Shown here piece after piece: positions 53,664 through 64,000 of a stretch of 64,000 bases of DNA. The position numbers and the translations under genes were made by a program. Within the stretch, counting starts at the first letter, position 1. Every line of letters starts with the position of its first letter. The notes beneath the pieces were generated by a model. The model searched no databases. It was not told where the DNA came from and saw only the letters and a list, made by a program, of their open reading frames with translations. The stretch comes from Flectonema sp. DT1601 (lineage: Eukaryota; Euglenozoa; Diplonemea; Diplonemida; Diplonemidae), in contig OZ025809.1 in NCBI GenBank assembly GCA_964019425.1, positions 496,001 through 560,000 of the forward strand. The letters run 5' to 3'.

Positions 53664-55364
53664 CTTTGCTGCTGTTTAATATAAGAAAATGTTATTACGA
53701 AATTGATGACTTAAACTTAGTAATCCATTTGTCAGATTGTCAGTAGACTACCCTGTTAGAATTATAGAACAATAAACAAACACAATCACTTTATTTTCTC
53801 TTTTTCACAAATTTGTTGAAGACGGAAAAAAAAAAAAAAAATAAATAAATAAATAATAATAATCAGAAATATGAAATCACCATAAGATGCTTTCCTCAAT
53901 GACAACAAAAGGATCACAGGACAATTAGCGAAAAAAAATAAGAAAAACTATTATTTTTATGCGAATGGGGATGAAAAAAAAAGGTAAATCAGAAAATAAT
54001 ACAACAGCTCAATAATATTTTTAAGCACTACATTAACAATAAGTACGATTGTACTACCGGAAGGGGTATGAATAACGTGGGCACTGGATGTCGAAGTATC
54101 TTATGCCTTTTATTATATATATAAGAATGGAACTAGAAACGATGCCGCATTTGTAGGTCCACTAGAAAGACAATTCCTGCGAAAGTGTTCTCCAAAAGAC
54201 GTTCGCGAATCGGTCAGATATAAGAAACGAATAGAAATCAGCCAGCAACCATTCAAATTGCAAAAAAAAAAAAAAAAAAAAAAGAAAATAATTTGGCACT
54301 TGCTTTGTGGAAATTATGTTTCTAATTCGTTGGGACCAGCAAAATTGATTGTCTCGGAACGCAGGGACGACCTCGCGAAAATTTAATAAATCTCAACCAG
54401 AACGGCTGGGAAAGTGAGAATAAGGCGGTAAGGTAAACACAGTCAGCCGAGAAATAAAAGTACCAAGTTATACTACTTTAGCATTCCCAAAGGAGGGGAA
54501 AGCTTTTTTTTATCAAGCATGCAGCAGTGAGCTATCTCACAGGGACACCAGTTGAGAAGACAGATGACGTTTGATCCCAATTTGTATTACAAGAAGAAGA
54601 GAAAAAAATATTGTCAAAATAAATAATTGTTGACATAGTGTAGTGAGCTCGACATACAATCGAGTATCAGTTGAATGGACACAACATGGGTGGAACGGTT
54701 AACCACCTGTGAGTCTCTAATACTACGACGTTATGTTGAACCTAAGTGTAAATGTAAGAAAAAAAAAAATAGAAAAAAAATAATAATAATTAAAATCCGA
54801 ACTCTAAACACCAACGTTAGTTGTGATCAGAATCGGAGTTGCACCACCAAAACAGAAATTTATTTTTTTTTAAAAAAATTATTTGATAAAATTTGAAGGC
54901 AACCATCCCCAAAAAAAAAAAAAAAATCGAATCTTCGATCTTCGGGGTTCCAACACCTTAACACAAAATAAAGGCAGCGGGAAATATTGTTTTTCTATTT
55001 TGTACACTTGATTAGTTTACGTAACTCTGACAGTACAGAGGGCCCCAACAGGAGAGGCAGTAAAGCCCTGCTTTACTAGACTTTGTTGGATGCATAATTA
55101 GAATATTTAGAGAGAAACAACACCTCCCCCTCCACACGTTTTCAAGTTTTGTATTTAAGAGAGAGAGAGAGAGAGAGACGAGAGAGAGAGAGAGAGAGAG
55201 ATAAGAGTAATAGGTAAAAAAGAATAATAATATTCACTTCATAGATCGGCAGCAGTCATTTCACTGTCCACTTGATTGTCGACCCACACACGTTTCTTGA
55301 TCCTCGGCTGTTTTTTTTTTTTTTTTGTACAAAATGTTTTTGTGATCGCAATAAAACAGAGAAA
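53664..55364. other. Intergenic, AT-rich
   Basis: A-tracts at 53826, 54261 and 54911; no convincing gene. A frame at 54675-54896 is Lys-rich from A-runs. Confidence 0.5.
55159..55201 (+). repeat. (GA)n microsatellite, one interruption
   Basis: About 20 GA units broken by a single ACG in the middle. Confidence 0.95.
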
Positions 55365-55634
55365 CTACCATACAGATAAAGGGTTAATGGGTATCTTGTG
55401 GCGCAGGTTGAGAGAACATTCACTAGAATTTGATGATGTTGTTAACGACTTCCGTCCTGGGATGTCAATGGAATCACACTCACCTGGTATATCTAAAGCA
55501 GGACTGTGAGATAGAGTAGATGGAACACTTGTTCTTTGTGATGGAGATGAAGCTCGTGGAATAAACGCCGCTCCCCCTGATACAACACTTTGGTTCCGCG
55601 AAATGCTTTCCATTTGCATCTTTTTTGCCCGAAG
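55365..55634 (-). CDS. Possible alternative last exon of the channel gene
   Basis: An open frame preceded by AAAAACAG, in phase with exon 2 if that is spliced at 55935. Ser/Pro-rich, phosphorylation-prone, with LRAKKMQMES continuing the preceding helix plausibly (ELRTRLAEET then LRAKKMQ). The 300-nt intron and weak GTTCGT donor are against it. It might instead be a small separate gene or 3' UTR. Confidence 0.4.
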   Translation of the reverse strand, partial: LRAKKMQMESISRNQSVVSGGAAFIPRASSPSQRTSVPSTLSHSPALDIPGECDSIDIPGRKSLTTSSNSSECSLNLRHKIPINPLSVW

Positions 55635-55886
55635 CTGTTTTTTTTTCTTTTTAAAAGTTCAAGTCGATGTCTACAATTTCAAAGGAATGAACATACCCTC
55701 ATTACCATTCCCATCATCACACCCTTGACACCTACCTGACCTCTACTTTTGTCAATGTTAACAGAGCCAACTTCTCCAAATACTTTTTTCTTGCTTGTAT
55801 TGTCGTTTCGTTTCTCTTCCTCTTGGTTCTTCTTTGTGTTTTGTTCAAGTCGGCGGTCCTGTTTTATGTTTTTTTCTTTTTACATT

Positions 55887-57974
55887 TCATTTATTTATTT
55901 CTAACGGAGTAAGAGAAGACGTAATCAAACGAACCGTTTCTTCTGCAAGTCGAGTTCTTAATTCTTCGTTGCTTAATACGAGTTTGTCGAAGTCAGTTTT
56001 GTTCTGTTTTTTTTCGATTATTTTTCCTTTATCTCATCTTCAATAAAATAAACAGTTACAAACCAATTTAAATAATACGCAGCTAGTTATCGAGCGGATC
56101 GAAGCAATTCGAGTTGTTCTGCGAAGGAGGGCGATTTCACCAAACCAAGAACCGGATTTTAATGTGGCAGCCCAAGTTTCTTTTCCATCAGCTTGAGGAA
56201 TAAGAACTTCAACCATTCCGTGATTTAAAAAAAACATTTCACCACCTACCTCGCCGGAGTGAATTAGGTATTCCTTGCTACCGTGGTATTCCTCTGTCAA
56301 GACTTCAGCTAACATCATTAAAATTTTTCTTGAAACAACCTGAAACATTGGTACTGCAGATATAAGTTGTACTTTAATATGTCTACTTATCTTACTCTGA
56401 ATGAAGTCAGGAAGTTCTAACAGCATAGTTTGATAGTCCTTAGTACCAGCTTCAAGAAGTGAAGGGTATATAGTGAATGCTTCTCGTTGAATCGCCCATG
56501 GGATTTTTGCCTTAGCCATAAGGTGTTCCAATCGTCTTTTTCTATCAATTTGAACCAACTCGTACGGGTCGGTAGTAATGAAATACGCACCAGTTCTTCC
56601 TGATATTACCATTATCACAGCCAATCCCAGGAGTTGTAAAAAAACATTAAAAAGTCTCATTGAGTTAGTTGCTGGTGAGATATCTCCATACCCAACAGAT
56701 GACAGTGTTGTCATTATAAAATAAAAAGATTTGATATAAACCGTATACGGATCGTCTTTGTCAGAAGGAAGCAACTGCTGCTCGTCATCAGTTGCGAGAG
56801 TAAGCCAGATGCATACACATGCCTGAATAACTACAAATAACCAAAATGAAAATACGATACTCTCCATTACTTTACTAGTTTCTCTTGTTGGAGTGCTGTG
56901 TTGCAGTAGTTGTGGAACACGAAAGAGACGAAATACTCTGAGTACCATGAATTGATAAGACAAGTGATCCTCTCCTGATGAAGCCAGGATCAGATCAATA
57001 GGAAGTGAGATTACTAAGTCAAAGGGAAATCGATATCGGAAGTACTTGTTTCGGAGGGTGACGGGATCTTCTTCGATCTCCCATCCAGTAAGACGAGCTG
57101 TATTCATTTGAATCCAAATGTCAACAAACCAAAATATCGTTTCAATCGTCCGAACTGCTAACATATACCCCCCAGCAGGTATTGATGGTGCTCCTGAAGG
57201 TGTTGTCGAAATAACGGTCGACCACAATCCAACTTCAAGTGTTATAATGGTCATCGATACCAAGTCCCATGCTATTCTAAATTGGGAATCCGGTAAAAAT
57301 GGTATTCTCTGTCTCTCCTCATACTCCACTTCATCAAAAGATGGATCAAATTCCTGATCACAACACGTTTCGATATTACTTTTCTTTCTATCTTGATCAT
57401 TCTTACTGCATTTTCTATCATGTTTAGCAGATGATTTTCGTTTTCCCCTCAGGATTCCACTTCCAGTTGATTTAACACTTTCCTCAACATGAGGGACGTC
57501 AGCCGACGCTAATAAAAGCCGTCTCGCAACAGTAATTTTAAATATTACTCGTCGGAGTTTATCTTTTGCTGTTTCTAATTTTGGATTTGCTGCAATTAAA
57601 GATCCCCTCAACAATTCAAGTTCAGGAATTTGTTGCGCCTCAACAAGAACTTCAGTTGAGGTAGGAAGCAACGGAGATTTCCGTTGTCTGTTAGCGTACT
57701 TATTATTAAATGAAGCCATTCTTGAAGGAGGTAGACTTCGGGGAGTCACGGTAATGAGATCAGCTCGAAAAGCTATTTTATGAAGATATTGCTCCATGGA
57801 ACTCATTTTGACGTACATCATATGCATCCGTTGATCCATTGCAATGAATGTCTTGTGCATTGAGTCAAGTGAGGCATCGTTGGGGGGTTGTTGTTTAATC
57901 CGAAAGACACTACTCTCACTTATCAAGTCTTCAATAGAATCATTACTTACTGCAACAGAGCTTGTTAAACTCAT
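55887..57974 (-). CDS. Voltage-gated K+ channel with cyclic-nucleotide-binding domain
   Basis: Plasma-membrane ion channel of the CNG/HCN/EAG superfamily. Exons 56064-57974 and 55887-56003, with a 60-nt GTTTGT...ACAG intron in phase 0, completing the binding domain from VLFKL to NKTDFDKLVLSNEELR; about 675 residues. Long soluble N-terminus (1-230), six membrane segments (about 233-460), an S4-like helix with Arg at 346, 349 and 352 (fewer charges than Shaker), selectivity filter SVGYGD (426-431), C-linker, and a cyclic-nucleotide domain with FGEIALLRRTTRIAS that keeps the phosphate-binding Arg. An alternative ending splices at 55935 (GTTCGT) to 55634 and reads to 55365, adding RAKKMQMESISRNQS. 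It carries no clear AG-acceptor near the ATG. Confidence 0.9.
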
Positions 57975-58723
57975 ATTAATTTTATCACAGCGTTAGTGTG
58001 ATAGTCAAAAGACATTAGCCACCAGTTTCTTAAGAGGCTGTAGTCGTTTAGTACTGCGTGGGGGGTGAAACTAAAATAGGGTTTGGTCAAACCTGGTTGC
58101 AATATAAGAATCAACAATTGGTATCGATAAAGAGTCCCATATGTGCTGTCGAATATGGGGGTGAAACTACTATAGTTAAACTAAACAAACCGTGGAATCC
58201 AAGAACAAGTTTAGCCATGTCGTGAAAACAAGCACCTGATGTCAATAAAAGAATTAACACAACATGGTAAGAAGGTAATTATAAAGTTTTTGCTTTTTGA
58301 ATTCTAACTTTTTTTTTTTTTTTTTTTTTTGGTATTTCCCTCCTTCGAGAACAACCAAATGGACGGAGACAAAAAAAAAAAAAGAAAAAAAAAAGAAAAC
58401 AACAATCACAGAACTTCACAACAAAGTACCAAATATAATTCTATTCAGAATACAATGTGTTGGTCGTTTGTTTTGTATAGTACAAAGGTAATCACAACCC
58501 CAAAGGACTAAGTGCCTTGCTGCATGTAGAGGTATTTAGTAATTCTGTAAGGAAGAATATATCAACCACACATGTCATGGGATGAGAGAATAAAAATAAA
58601 TGAAACAGGTAGTTCATAAATTCAACCCGCCATAAAGGTTAGAAAGGCGAGTGGCAGACGTGAAGAATCACACCAATTAGAAATATCGTTATCAGAACAA
58701 CAGAATGAGGATGATATTTAACT
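57975..58723. other. Intergenic between channel and TUTase fusion
   Basis: T-tract at 58310-58330 and A-rich tract after 58371. No gene seen. Confidence 0.55.
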
Positions 58724-61700
58724 TCACAATATTAATTTAAATAACATTCCATTTCTCATCGTAGCAAACGACAGTTTGAATTTACGAACAATTTGCGAAA
58801 GTTGTTTTCCCTTCATCTTCCTAGCGAGGTTGAGATCTTCGTAGGGGTCGTTAATAACAACCGGCAAGGGATCGTCTGAAGCGTCGAATCGCTTGACTAG
58901 TTCAAACTGACGAATGCAAACAACATTTTGTGACCAATCGAAATCAGAGTAAAAACCTAAAAATGAAAACAATATCTTCGGACATTCAGCAACATCACAT
59001 TCCCTAATTGGAGTGAAGGACTCATACGTTTGACTGATATCAGACATCTTTGAGAGAGGAATCCATTCCACAACATCAGTTTGAATAGCGAAGTATATCA
59101 ACAACACGATGAGAGAATATGCAGTAAGGTGACCAACGTCTTTAGACTTAATACCTGCCCAAGTACCCCAAATCTTAACAATAATTGCTACAAGACGAAG
59201 GGATGGTTTTTTTGAAAAATATTTTCTAAACAAAAGTGTATTAACGCAACCTAAAGGAGCAACCGCAACATCAACAGGAGTTGACAATATCGAGCCTCTA
59301 ACAACTGGTACACGGGCGGCAAGAATAGCTTTTGGTTTACTGATTATATTAGAATCGTATAAATAATGTAAAGCATCTAATAGGACTTCATGCTCTTCGT
59401 TGTATTCATCATCAGACAAGGAACTTCTGACTGCTTCACTGCTGTTGATGAGACAGATATCAATGTCGTAATCTCCATTGTTACTGACTATACCTGATGC
59501 TACAGATCCGAATAGGTATGGTTTGTGGTCTGAGAGAGTCGTTTTAGCGATGGCTTCACTAACCAATTTCTGTACAGAAACTGATTTTCGATATGCATCT
59601 TCCTGAAGAACAGCAATCGAAGGATACCACGACAGCAGTACTGCAATGTAGTCCTTTTCTAAATCCTTGTCGAGACGGGATTTTGTATCTAGTTTTGTTA
59701 TTATGGACTCTACCCATGTTGGTGGAGGTCGGGTATCCCACAGAATACGAAACTTTCCCGGGTCAATAATTCCCTTTTGCAGTAATGACAATTCTATTCT
59801 GCCATAAGAGTCTGGGTTCACTCCCCTACAGACAGTCTTTGTTCTGTGCATTACTTGAGACTTGAAGTGTGCAGAGTGCAACATTGAGTGTCCTAAAGAA
59901 GTGTTGTCAGTTTGACAGATCTGATCTCGTGCATGCAGATCTCTAAGAACAAGTGAACCAACCATATCACCGGATGCTGAAACACCTCCCAGTTTGATTG
60001 ACGTCCACGCAGACTTTAGTGAAACTGCGAATATAAAATTTCGATTACTACGAAGCCAGAATGGAGGTCTTCCTGCGATGCCACTCTCAGCAGGTGGTCT
60101 CGCATTGAGTTCTCCAGGTATACTAGAATGATGATCAGCTAAATAGAGAGTAAAGAATCTTCTTTTCGAAGTATGACTTGTCTTGAACGGAATCAGTTCA
60201 TAAGACTGAAGACTCAACCCGAGTGACTCTTGAGCAAGGTCCAAAGCTTTTTGTTGCGTGTCATCAGCTGAGACACGCACTCTGAAGGTTGCACTTGGGA
60301 GAGTCCAACTACCCTCTCCACTTTGACCCTCAATTAATAAAACACCATACCTGCTGTGAAGAGGTATTATAGAAATACAATCAAATTGAAGATTATGATC
60401 GTGTTTCATAGAACTCCTTTTAGTCCTTTGTTTCTTACACGTTTGATTGTTAAGTGTTTTGACGTGATTCTTACTGTTGTGTTCCTTTTGGAGACCTCCA
60501 ATGGAGCGAAAATGTTCTTTAGCTTGTGAGTATACCCAACCTTCCCAATAAACTTTGCGGCAGCCAGCACATCTCCAGAAACGGCGATAGGTTGAGGCGA
60601 CGGAGTCTTCGACTTCGCCTCTGACTGCAGAGGGTTTTTCTTTTATCCACATGTCGGAATTGCAGACTTTACATCTTCCTTGTAAATCTGCTTCTTTTAA
60701 ATTAATACCACGTTCTGAAATAATTTGTTGAACTTGTTCTTTGGGAACATCTGATCTCAATTCCAGTACTTCTACTTGTGAGTATACTTCTGTCGATGTC
60801 GCTATTACTTTTTTAATAGCCTTCGTATGCCTTAGTATTACGATACGTCTGTCTTTGTTAGCAGATGCTAATACTTGTTTTATATCATTATTTGGGTGTA
60901 TTTGTGTGTCTAATCCAACACCTCTGAGTTGCTTACACAGTTTCACTAATGTAAATGGTATTAAAAATCTATGCTTTGAGATTGGTTGTTTGCTGTAAGT
61001 CTGCGCGCAGTTTATAACACTGTTGGTGAATAAACCCGAGGGTCGGGATCGAGCTTGTGGGCTTTCAGATGGAGATCCGACAGTGAACCTATTGTCTGAT
61101 TCTGGGAGATTGAAAAAACTACTTGCCACCGCAGCGAATGAAAATTTACAACATGTTATTCTTTGAGAGATAAAATCACTTATTGTAGTTATGTGTGAAG
61201 GTTCACTGTGGCTTTTACTTATTTCTTCGCTAGGCAATCCAGATGGTTTTAAGTACGGCGTATCCGTTTCGGTCATTATTCTGTCGGGAGGAATAACCGA
61301 AAGGCTTCGTAAAACCTGAGCGTTTCGCTGTCGTATTGTCACTAATCCAGAAAATGAAAAATAAAATCCCAGTTTGATTTGTTTTTTCACAGTTTCAATT
61401 GTTTCTGCTCCTTCATAGCAGTGAATCAAATATTTTAGTGACGAATGGGAAGTTATGTTGTGCTCTTCTATGAGTGTCAATATGTCTTCAGCTGCCTCTC
61501 TGTCATGAATATAAACAGGAAGGTGCATTGTCGTAGCAATGTTTAGTTGTTTCTTAAAAACCCATTTTTGAACGTCAGACGGTATATTATTATTGTGATA
61601 ATTTAAACCAGTTTCTCCAACAGCAACACATAAGGGATGGCTGCACAATTCAAGTAGAATGCCTTCTGTTGTGTCATTCCATTGGAAGGACTCCAACGGA

Positions 61701-61924
61701 TGTAGCCCTGCTGTAAAATAGACTTTTACTCCATGATTCCTTCTTCTTGAGTTCTCAGCTACTTCCTTTGCTGATTTAGTTGTTGATATACTTCCTCCGA
61801 TTAATATTATCGATGAAATATTATTGTCCTTAGCTCTGTGAAGCATTTCATCTATCTCTTCAGGGTCGTATCGCAGGAGGTTGATATTCGCTCCCGCGTC
61901 TATAAATGTGTCATCCGGATTCAT
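58724..61924 (-). CDS. TatD nuclease / Mut7-C / Nudix-like / terminal nucleotidyltransferase fusion
   Basis: 1066 residues, one uninterrupted frame. Residues 5-275: TATDN1-like metal-dependent nuclease (FIDAGANINL, AGLHP, VGETGLNY, IHDREAAED, LIHCYEGAE, TETDTPYL). Residues 319-470: Mut7-C domain, LRGVGLDT then a zinc ribbon with C418, C421, C452, C455 and KVYWEG; the usual acidic residues appear replaced (FLIP for FLVD, ILRH for LTRD), so this part is probably inactive. Residues 512-660: Nudix-like, with the Glu pairs of the Nudix box missing. Residues 760-1050: TUTase/poly(A)-polymerase core with FGSVASG, D820 and D822, third Asp D885, LTAYSLIVLLIYFAIQ, FLGFYSDFDW and INDPYEDLN. Predicted role: trimming and tailing RNA 3' ends. 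An AAACAG site is 5 nt before the ATG. Confidence 0.88.
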   Translation of the reverse strand: MNPDDTFIDAGANINLLRYDPEEIDEMLHRAKDNNISSIILIGGSISTTKSAKEVAENSRRRNHGVKVYFTAGLHPLESFQWNDTTEGILLELCSHPLCVAVGETGLNYHNNNIPSDVQKWVFKKQLNIATTMHLPVYIHDREAAEDILTLIEEHNITSHSSLKYLIHCYEGAETIETVKKQIKLGFYFSFSGLVTIRQRNAQVLRSLSVIPPDRIMTETDTPYLKPSGLPSEEISKSHSEPSHITTISDFISQRITCCKFSFAAVASSFFNLPESDNRFTVGSPSESPQARSRPSGLFTNSVINCAQTYSKQPISKHRFLIPFTLVKLCKQLRGVGLDTQIHPNNDIKQVLASANKDRRIVILRHTKAIKKVIATSTEVYSQVEVLELRSDVPKEQVQQIISERGINLKEADLQGRCKVCNSDMWIKEKPSAVRGEVEDSVASTYRRFWRCAGCRKVYWEGWVYSQAKEHFRSIGGLQKEHNSKNHVKTLNNQTCKKQRTKRSSMKHDHNLQFDCISIIPLHSRYGVLLIEGQSGEGSWTLPSATFRVRVSADDTQQKALDLAQESLGLSLQSYELIPFKTSHTSKRRFFTLYLADHHSSIPGELNARPPAESGIAGRPPFWLRSNRNFIFAVSLKSAWTSIKLGGVSASGDMVGSLVLRDLHARDQICQTDNTSLGHSMLHSAHFKSQVMHRTKTVCRGVNPDSYGRIELSLLQKGIIDPGKFRILWDTRPPPTWVESIITKLDTKSRLDKDLEKDYIAVLLSWYPSIAVLQEDAYRKSVSVQKLVSEAIAKTTLSDHKPYLFGSVASGIVSNNGDYDIDICLINSSEAVRSSLSDDEYNEEHEVLLDALHYLYDSNIISKPKAILAARVPVVRGSILSTPVDVAVAPLGCVNTLLFRKYFSKKPSLRLVAIIVKIWGTWAGIKSKDVGHLTAYSLIVLLIYFAIQTDVVEWIPLSKMSDISQTYESFTPIRECDVAECPKILFSFLGFYSDFDWSQNVVCIRQFELVKRFDASDDPLPVVINDPYEDLNLARKMKGKQLSQIVRKFKLSFATMRNGMLFKLIL

Positions 61925-64000
61925 TTATGCTGTTTATGTGTTTCTTGAAGGAACTGGAAAGATAAGGCATCAACTAAAGAACACTAAACTATACGAGTTA
62001 GGAGCTAAGGAACGGAATGAATCCGTGAGAAAAAGTGGCAGGATGGGGGATGGAACTGGATTGGAAGGTACGCGCGGACGCAGACCACGTTGGCTCAGAA
62101 TCTAAGATGTTGAGGAGAAGGCCTTAGGAGTTCTGATTTACCTTGTTCCTTTAAAGAACAAGTAATTTCATGTGCATGTTGGGGACAACAAGACTGTAAC
62201 AAGTCAGCCTGATTGCCGCAGTAATTTTTTATTTTTAAAAGTCTTTTGTTCATTGTCTTCGCATTCTTGTTTTGAATTGTTTTTTCAGAACTTTCAAAAA
62301 AGAAAAAAGAAAAAAGAAAAAAAAGGAGTGGGAGACCACCGTAAAATCACTCTAACCTTCTGACACCCCACAACATAGCGGAGAGACAACTCAGCGGGTA
62401 TTCTGCACTCAGCTGCTCAAAGATTCAAAATGAGAAAAAAAGAGCAGAAACGAATACCACTCGTATGGGTAGAGTATCAAACAAGACCGGCGGTTCAGTA
62501 TGGCACAGCATACTGATAGTAAATAAAAACAAACAAACAAAGAGTACTTCTAGGTTCTATTATTATTCCTCGCCTTCTTCTGGTAGAAGGGACCTTTCAA
62601 CACTTTTCAAATAATTCTTTTGTAAAGGGAATGGAATAAAAGAAAATGATAGCGAAAAGCCGGAAGACAGCAATTACCCCCCCTCCACTTCGCGGGGGGA
62701 TTATTGTAACAGTCAAGCAACGAATATAACCAAGAAATGTAAGTAGAAAAAAAAAGTGAAAACATTAAAAGCCAAGGAGAAACTGGGCCACGCGTACAAA
62801 AATTCGTTCGTAAGCAAGCGAATGGGTGCTGAGGATGGTGAAGGGTCAATGGATAAATAAAGGTCGAGAAAATAATTTTTTTTTTTTTTTTAAATTCGTT
62901 GTAAGTATTATATAGGAGAGTCTTATCTCATTGAATTCTCTCTAACTGTTTCCCTTAGAAGTTTCCAAATTACGTTTATTAGTATAAAAAAAAAACCTTG
63001 AAAACTATTATTATTTTTATTTCTTGTTTTCCCCCCCCTAAAGAAAACAAAATAAAAACAATTGAAGTGATTATTGTTCCAATGTTTTTCTAGGGGTAAG
63101 CTGCACATCTCTGCTGGAAAGGTTTTCAACAGTTGCAATATAAAGCCTCTTGAGGCCCGCAACCAATGATGGAGGCTGCATAGTACTCAAATTTAGTGAA
63201 GTAGTAGCAATCAGCAGAAATTATCTTCCATTGCCTAACGAAAGTGACACCATACCGCAAGCTCATTTTAGTAAAAATATAATGCCTCCGACATGGGAGG
63301 TGCAGCACCAACTTCCACTGGGTGCAGAAGTAGCAATAAGAACAAGAAAAACGGGAGGTTTTTTTGGGGGAAGGGATTTTTTTTACTTGTGGAGATTAGA
63401 AATTATTATTTTTTAAAAAAAAAAAAAAAACGGTTTTGATATTGTTCCCCTACCTACCCCATCCCAACTTTTTTTGCTCAGCAAGACTTCACACTTGTTA
63501 ATATCAACTTCCTTATCACATTATTAGATCACCTCGTGTATTTATATCGCTGCCTGCAAAAGCAACGGCAGGTTAAGTACTTGAAAAAGAAGGAAAAAAA
63601 AAAAAAAAAAAAAAAAATGGAAGAAGGAATTTAAAAGCAAACGCATTGTCGGGATGAAAAAAAAAAAAAAAAAAACGGTCAAAAAAAAACAAAATCAAAC
63701 TACAGATCAGTGGTGTAGTTTGACAAGTCATCATTCTTTTTTTTTTTTTTTCTCCTTTCTTTGATAAAACATAAAACATATGGATAAGAAGTTAAAGATA
63801 TAATAGCAATAATATTTTTTTTTTAAAAAAAAAATATTTTAAAAATACAACAAAAGTATTAATAAGTAAGGGAGAACAAACAAAAAAAAAAAAAAAAAAA
63901 TAAAAGATAAAAAAAAAAAAACCCAAATGTTGAAACCACTCACACGTCGTAATGTCACGCGTAAACAACAATTTTTTCAATTTATACTGGGTAGAGGGTA
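61925..64000. other. Non-coding, AT-rich, homopolymer-rich to window end
   Basis: A/T runs at 62880, 63415, 63596, 63658, 63738 and 63886 produce Lys/Phe-rich open frames that are not genes. Upstream region of the TUTase fusion; no recognisable element. Confidence 0.55.

Noticed and set aside
62172-63980. Several frames of 60-90 codons at the window end
   Set aside because: Phe/Lys homopolymers from T/A-tracts, no domain and no acceptor-like start.

Overview
The window looks like nuclear DNA of a free-living unicellular eukaryote, and a member of Euglenozoa (kinetoplastid, diplonemid or euglenid) is the best inference, though not proven. Three observations point there. (1) Host genes form strand-coherent blocks: three genes on + at 13-18.7 kb and eight consecutive genes on - at 38.8-61.9 kb. 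(2) Most host start codons lie 5-35 nt downstream of an AG, usually preceded by pyrimidines, as expected for spliced-leader acceptors. (3) A fossil retroelement carries a VIPER/DIRS-type reverse transcriptase, and a CCCH zinc-finger protein has a CC-x2-HG motif. A few ordinary GT-AG introns (60-91 nt, perhaps also about 300 nt) exist in LRRC57-like, CDC5, calmodulin, actin, ARF, a channel gene and an unknown gene. The AT-rich DNA is full of A/T homopolymers of 15-25 nt.

Layout. 1-6.5 kb: nested repeats, with a palindrome-rich satellite of 258-bp higher-order period, invaded by two kinds of short element. 6.5-8.9 kb: a MULE DNA transposon with 58-bp terminal inverted repeats inserted in a T-tract, transposase broken by one frameshift. 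9-12.4 kb: repeat debris, a LINE 3' fragment, a tRNA-like sequence and a 204-bp foldback element. 13-18.7 kb: LRRC57-like protein, spliceosomal CDC5, and an unknown three-exon gene. 19.4-25.4 kb: a fossil VIPER/DIRS-like element followed by a decayed LINE lying exactly between the arms of an inverted repeat.

26-35.5 kb: a G+C-richer block with mixed strands: calmodulin and actin head to head, two ARF-family GTPases, two paralogues (X1, X2) of a protein I do not recognise, and a double CCCH zinc-finger protein. 35.5-38.8 kb: repeats including a broken copy of the CCCH gene's 5' end.

38.8-61.9 kb: a minus-strand cluster: MAP kinase (TEY), a small unknown, protein-L-isoaspartate methyltransferase, a LamG-type multi-pass membrane protein, a secreted carboxylesterase, a PP1-like phosphatase, a cyclic-nucleotide-domain K+ channel, and a 1066-residue fusion of TATDN1-like nuclease, Mut7-C domain, Nudix-like segment and TUTase-type nucleotidyltransferase. 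That fusion is the most striking item: nuclease-related domains and a nucleotide-adding enzyme in one intronless polypeptide, suggestive of an RNA 3'-end trimming/tailing enzyme. 62-64 kb appears non-coding.
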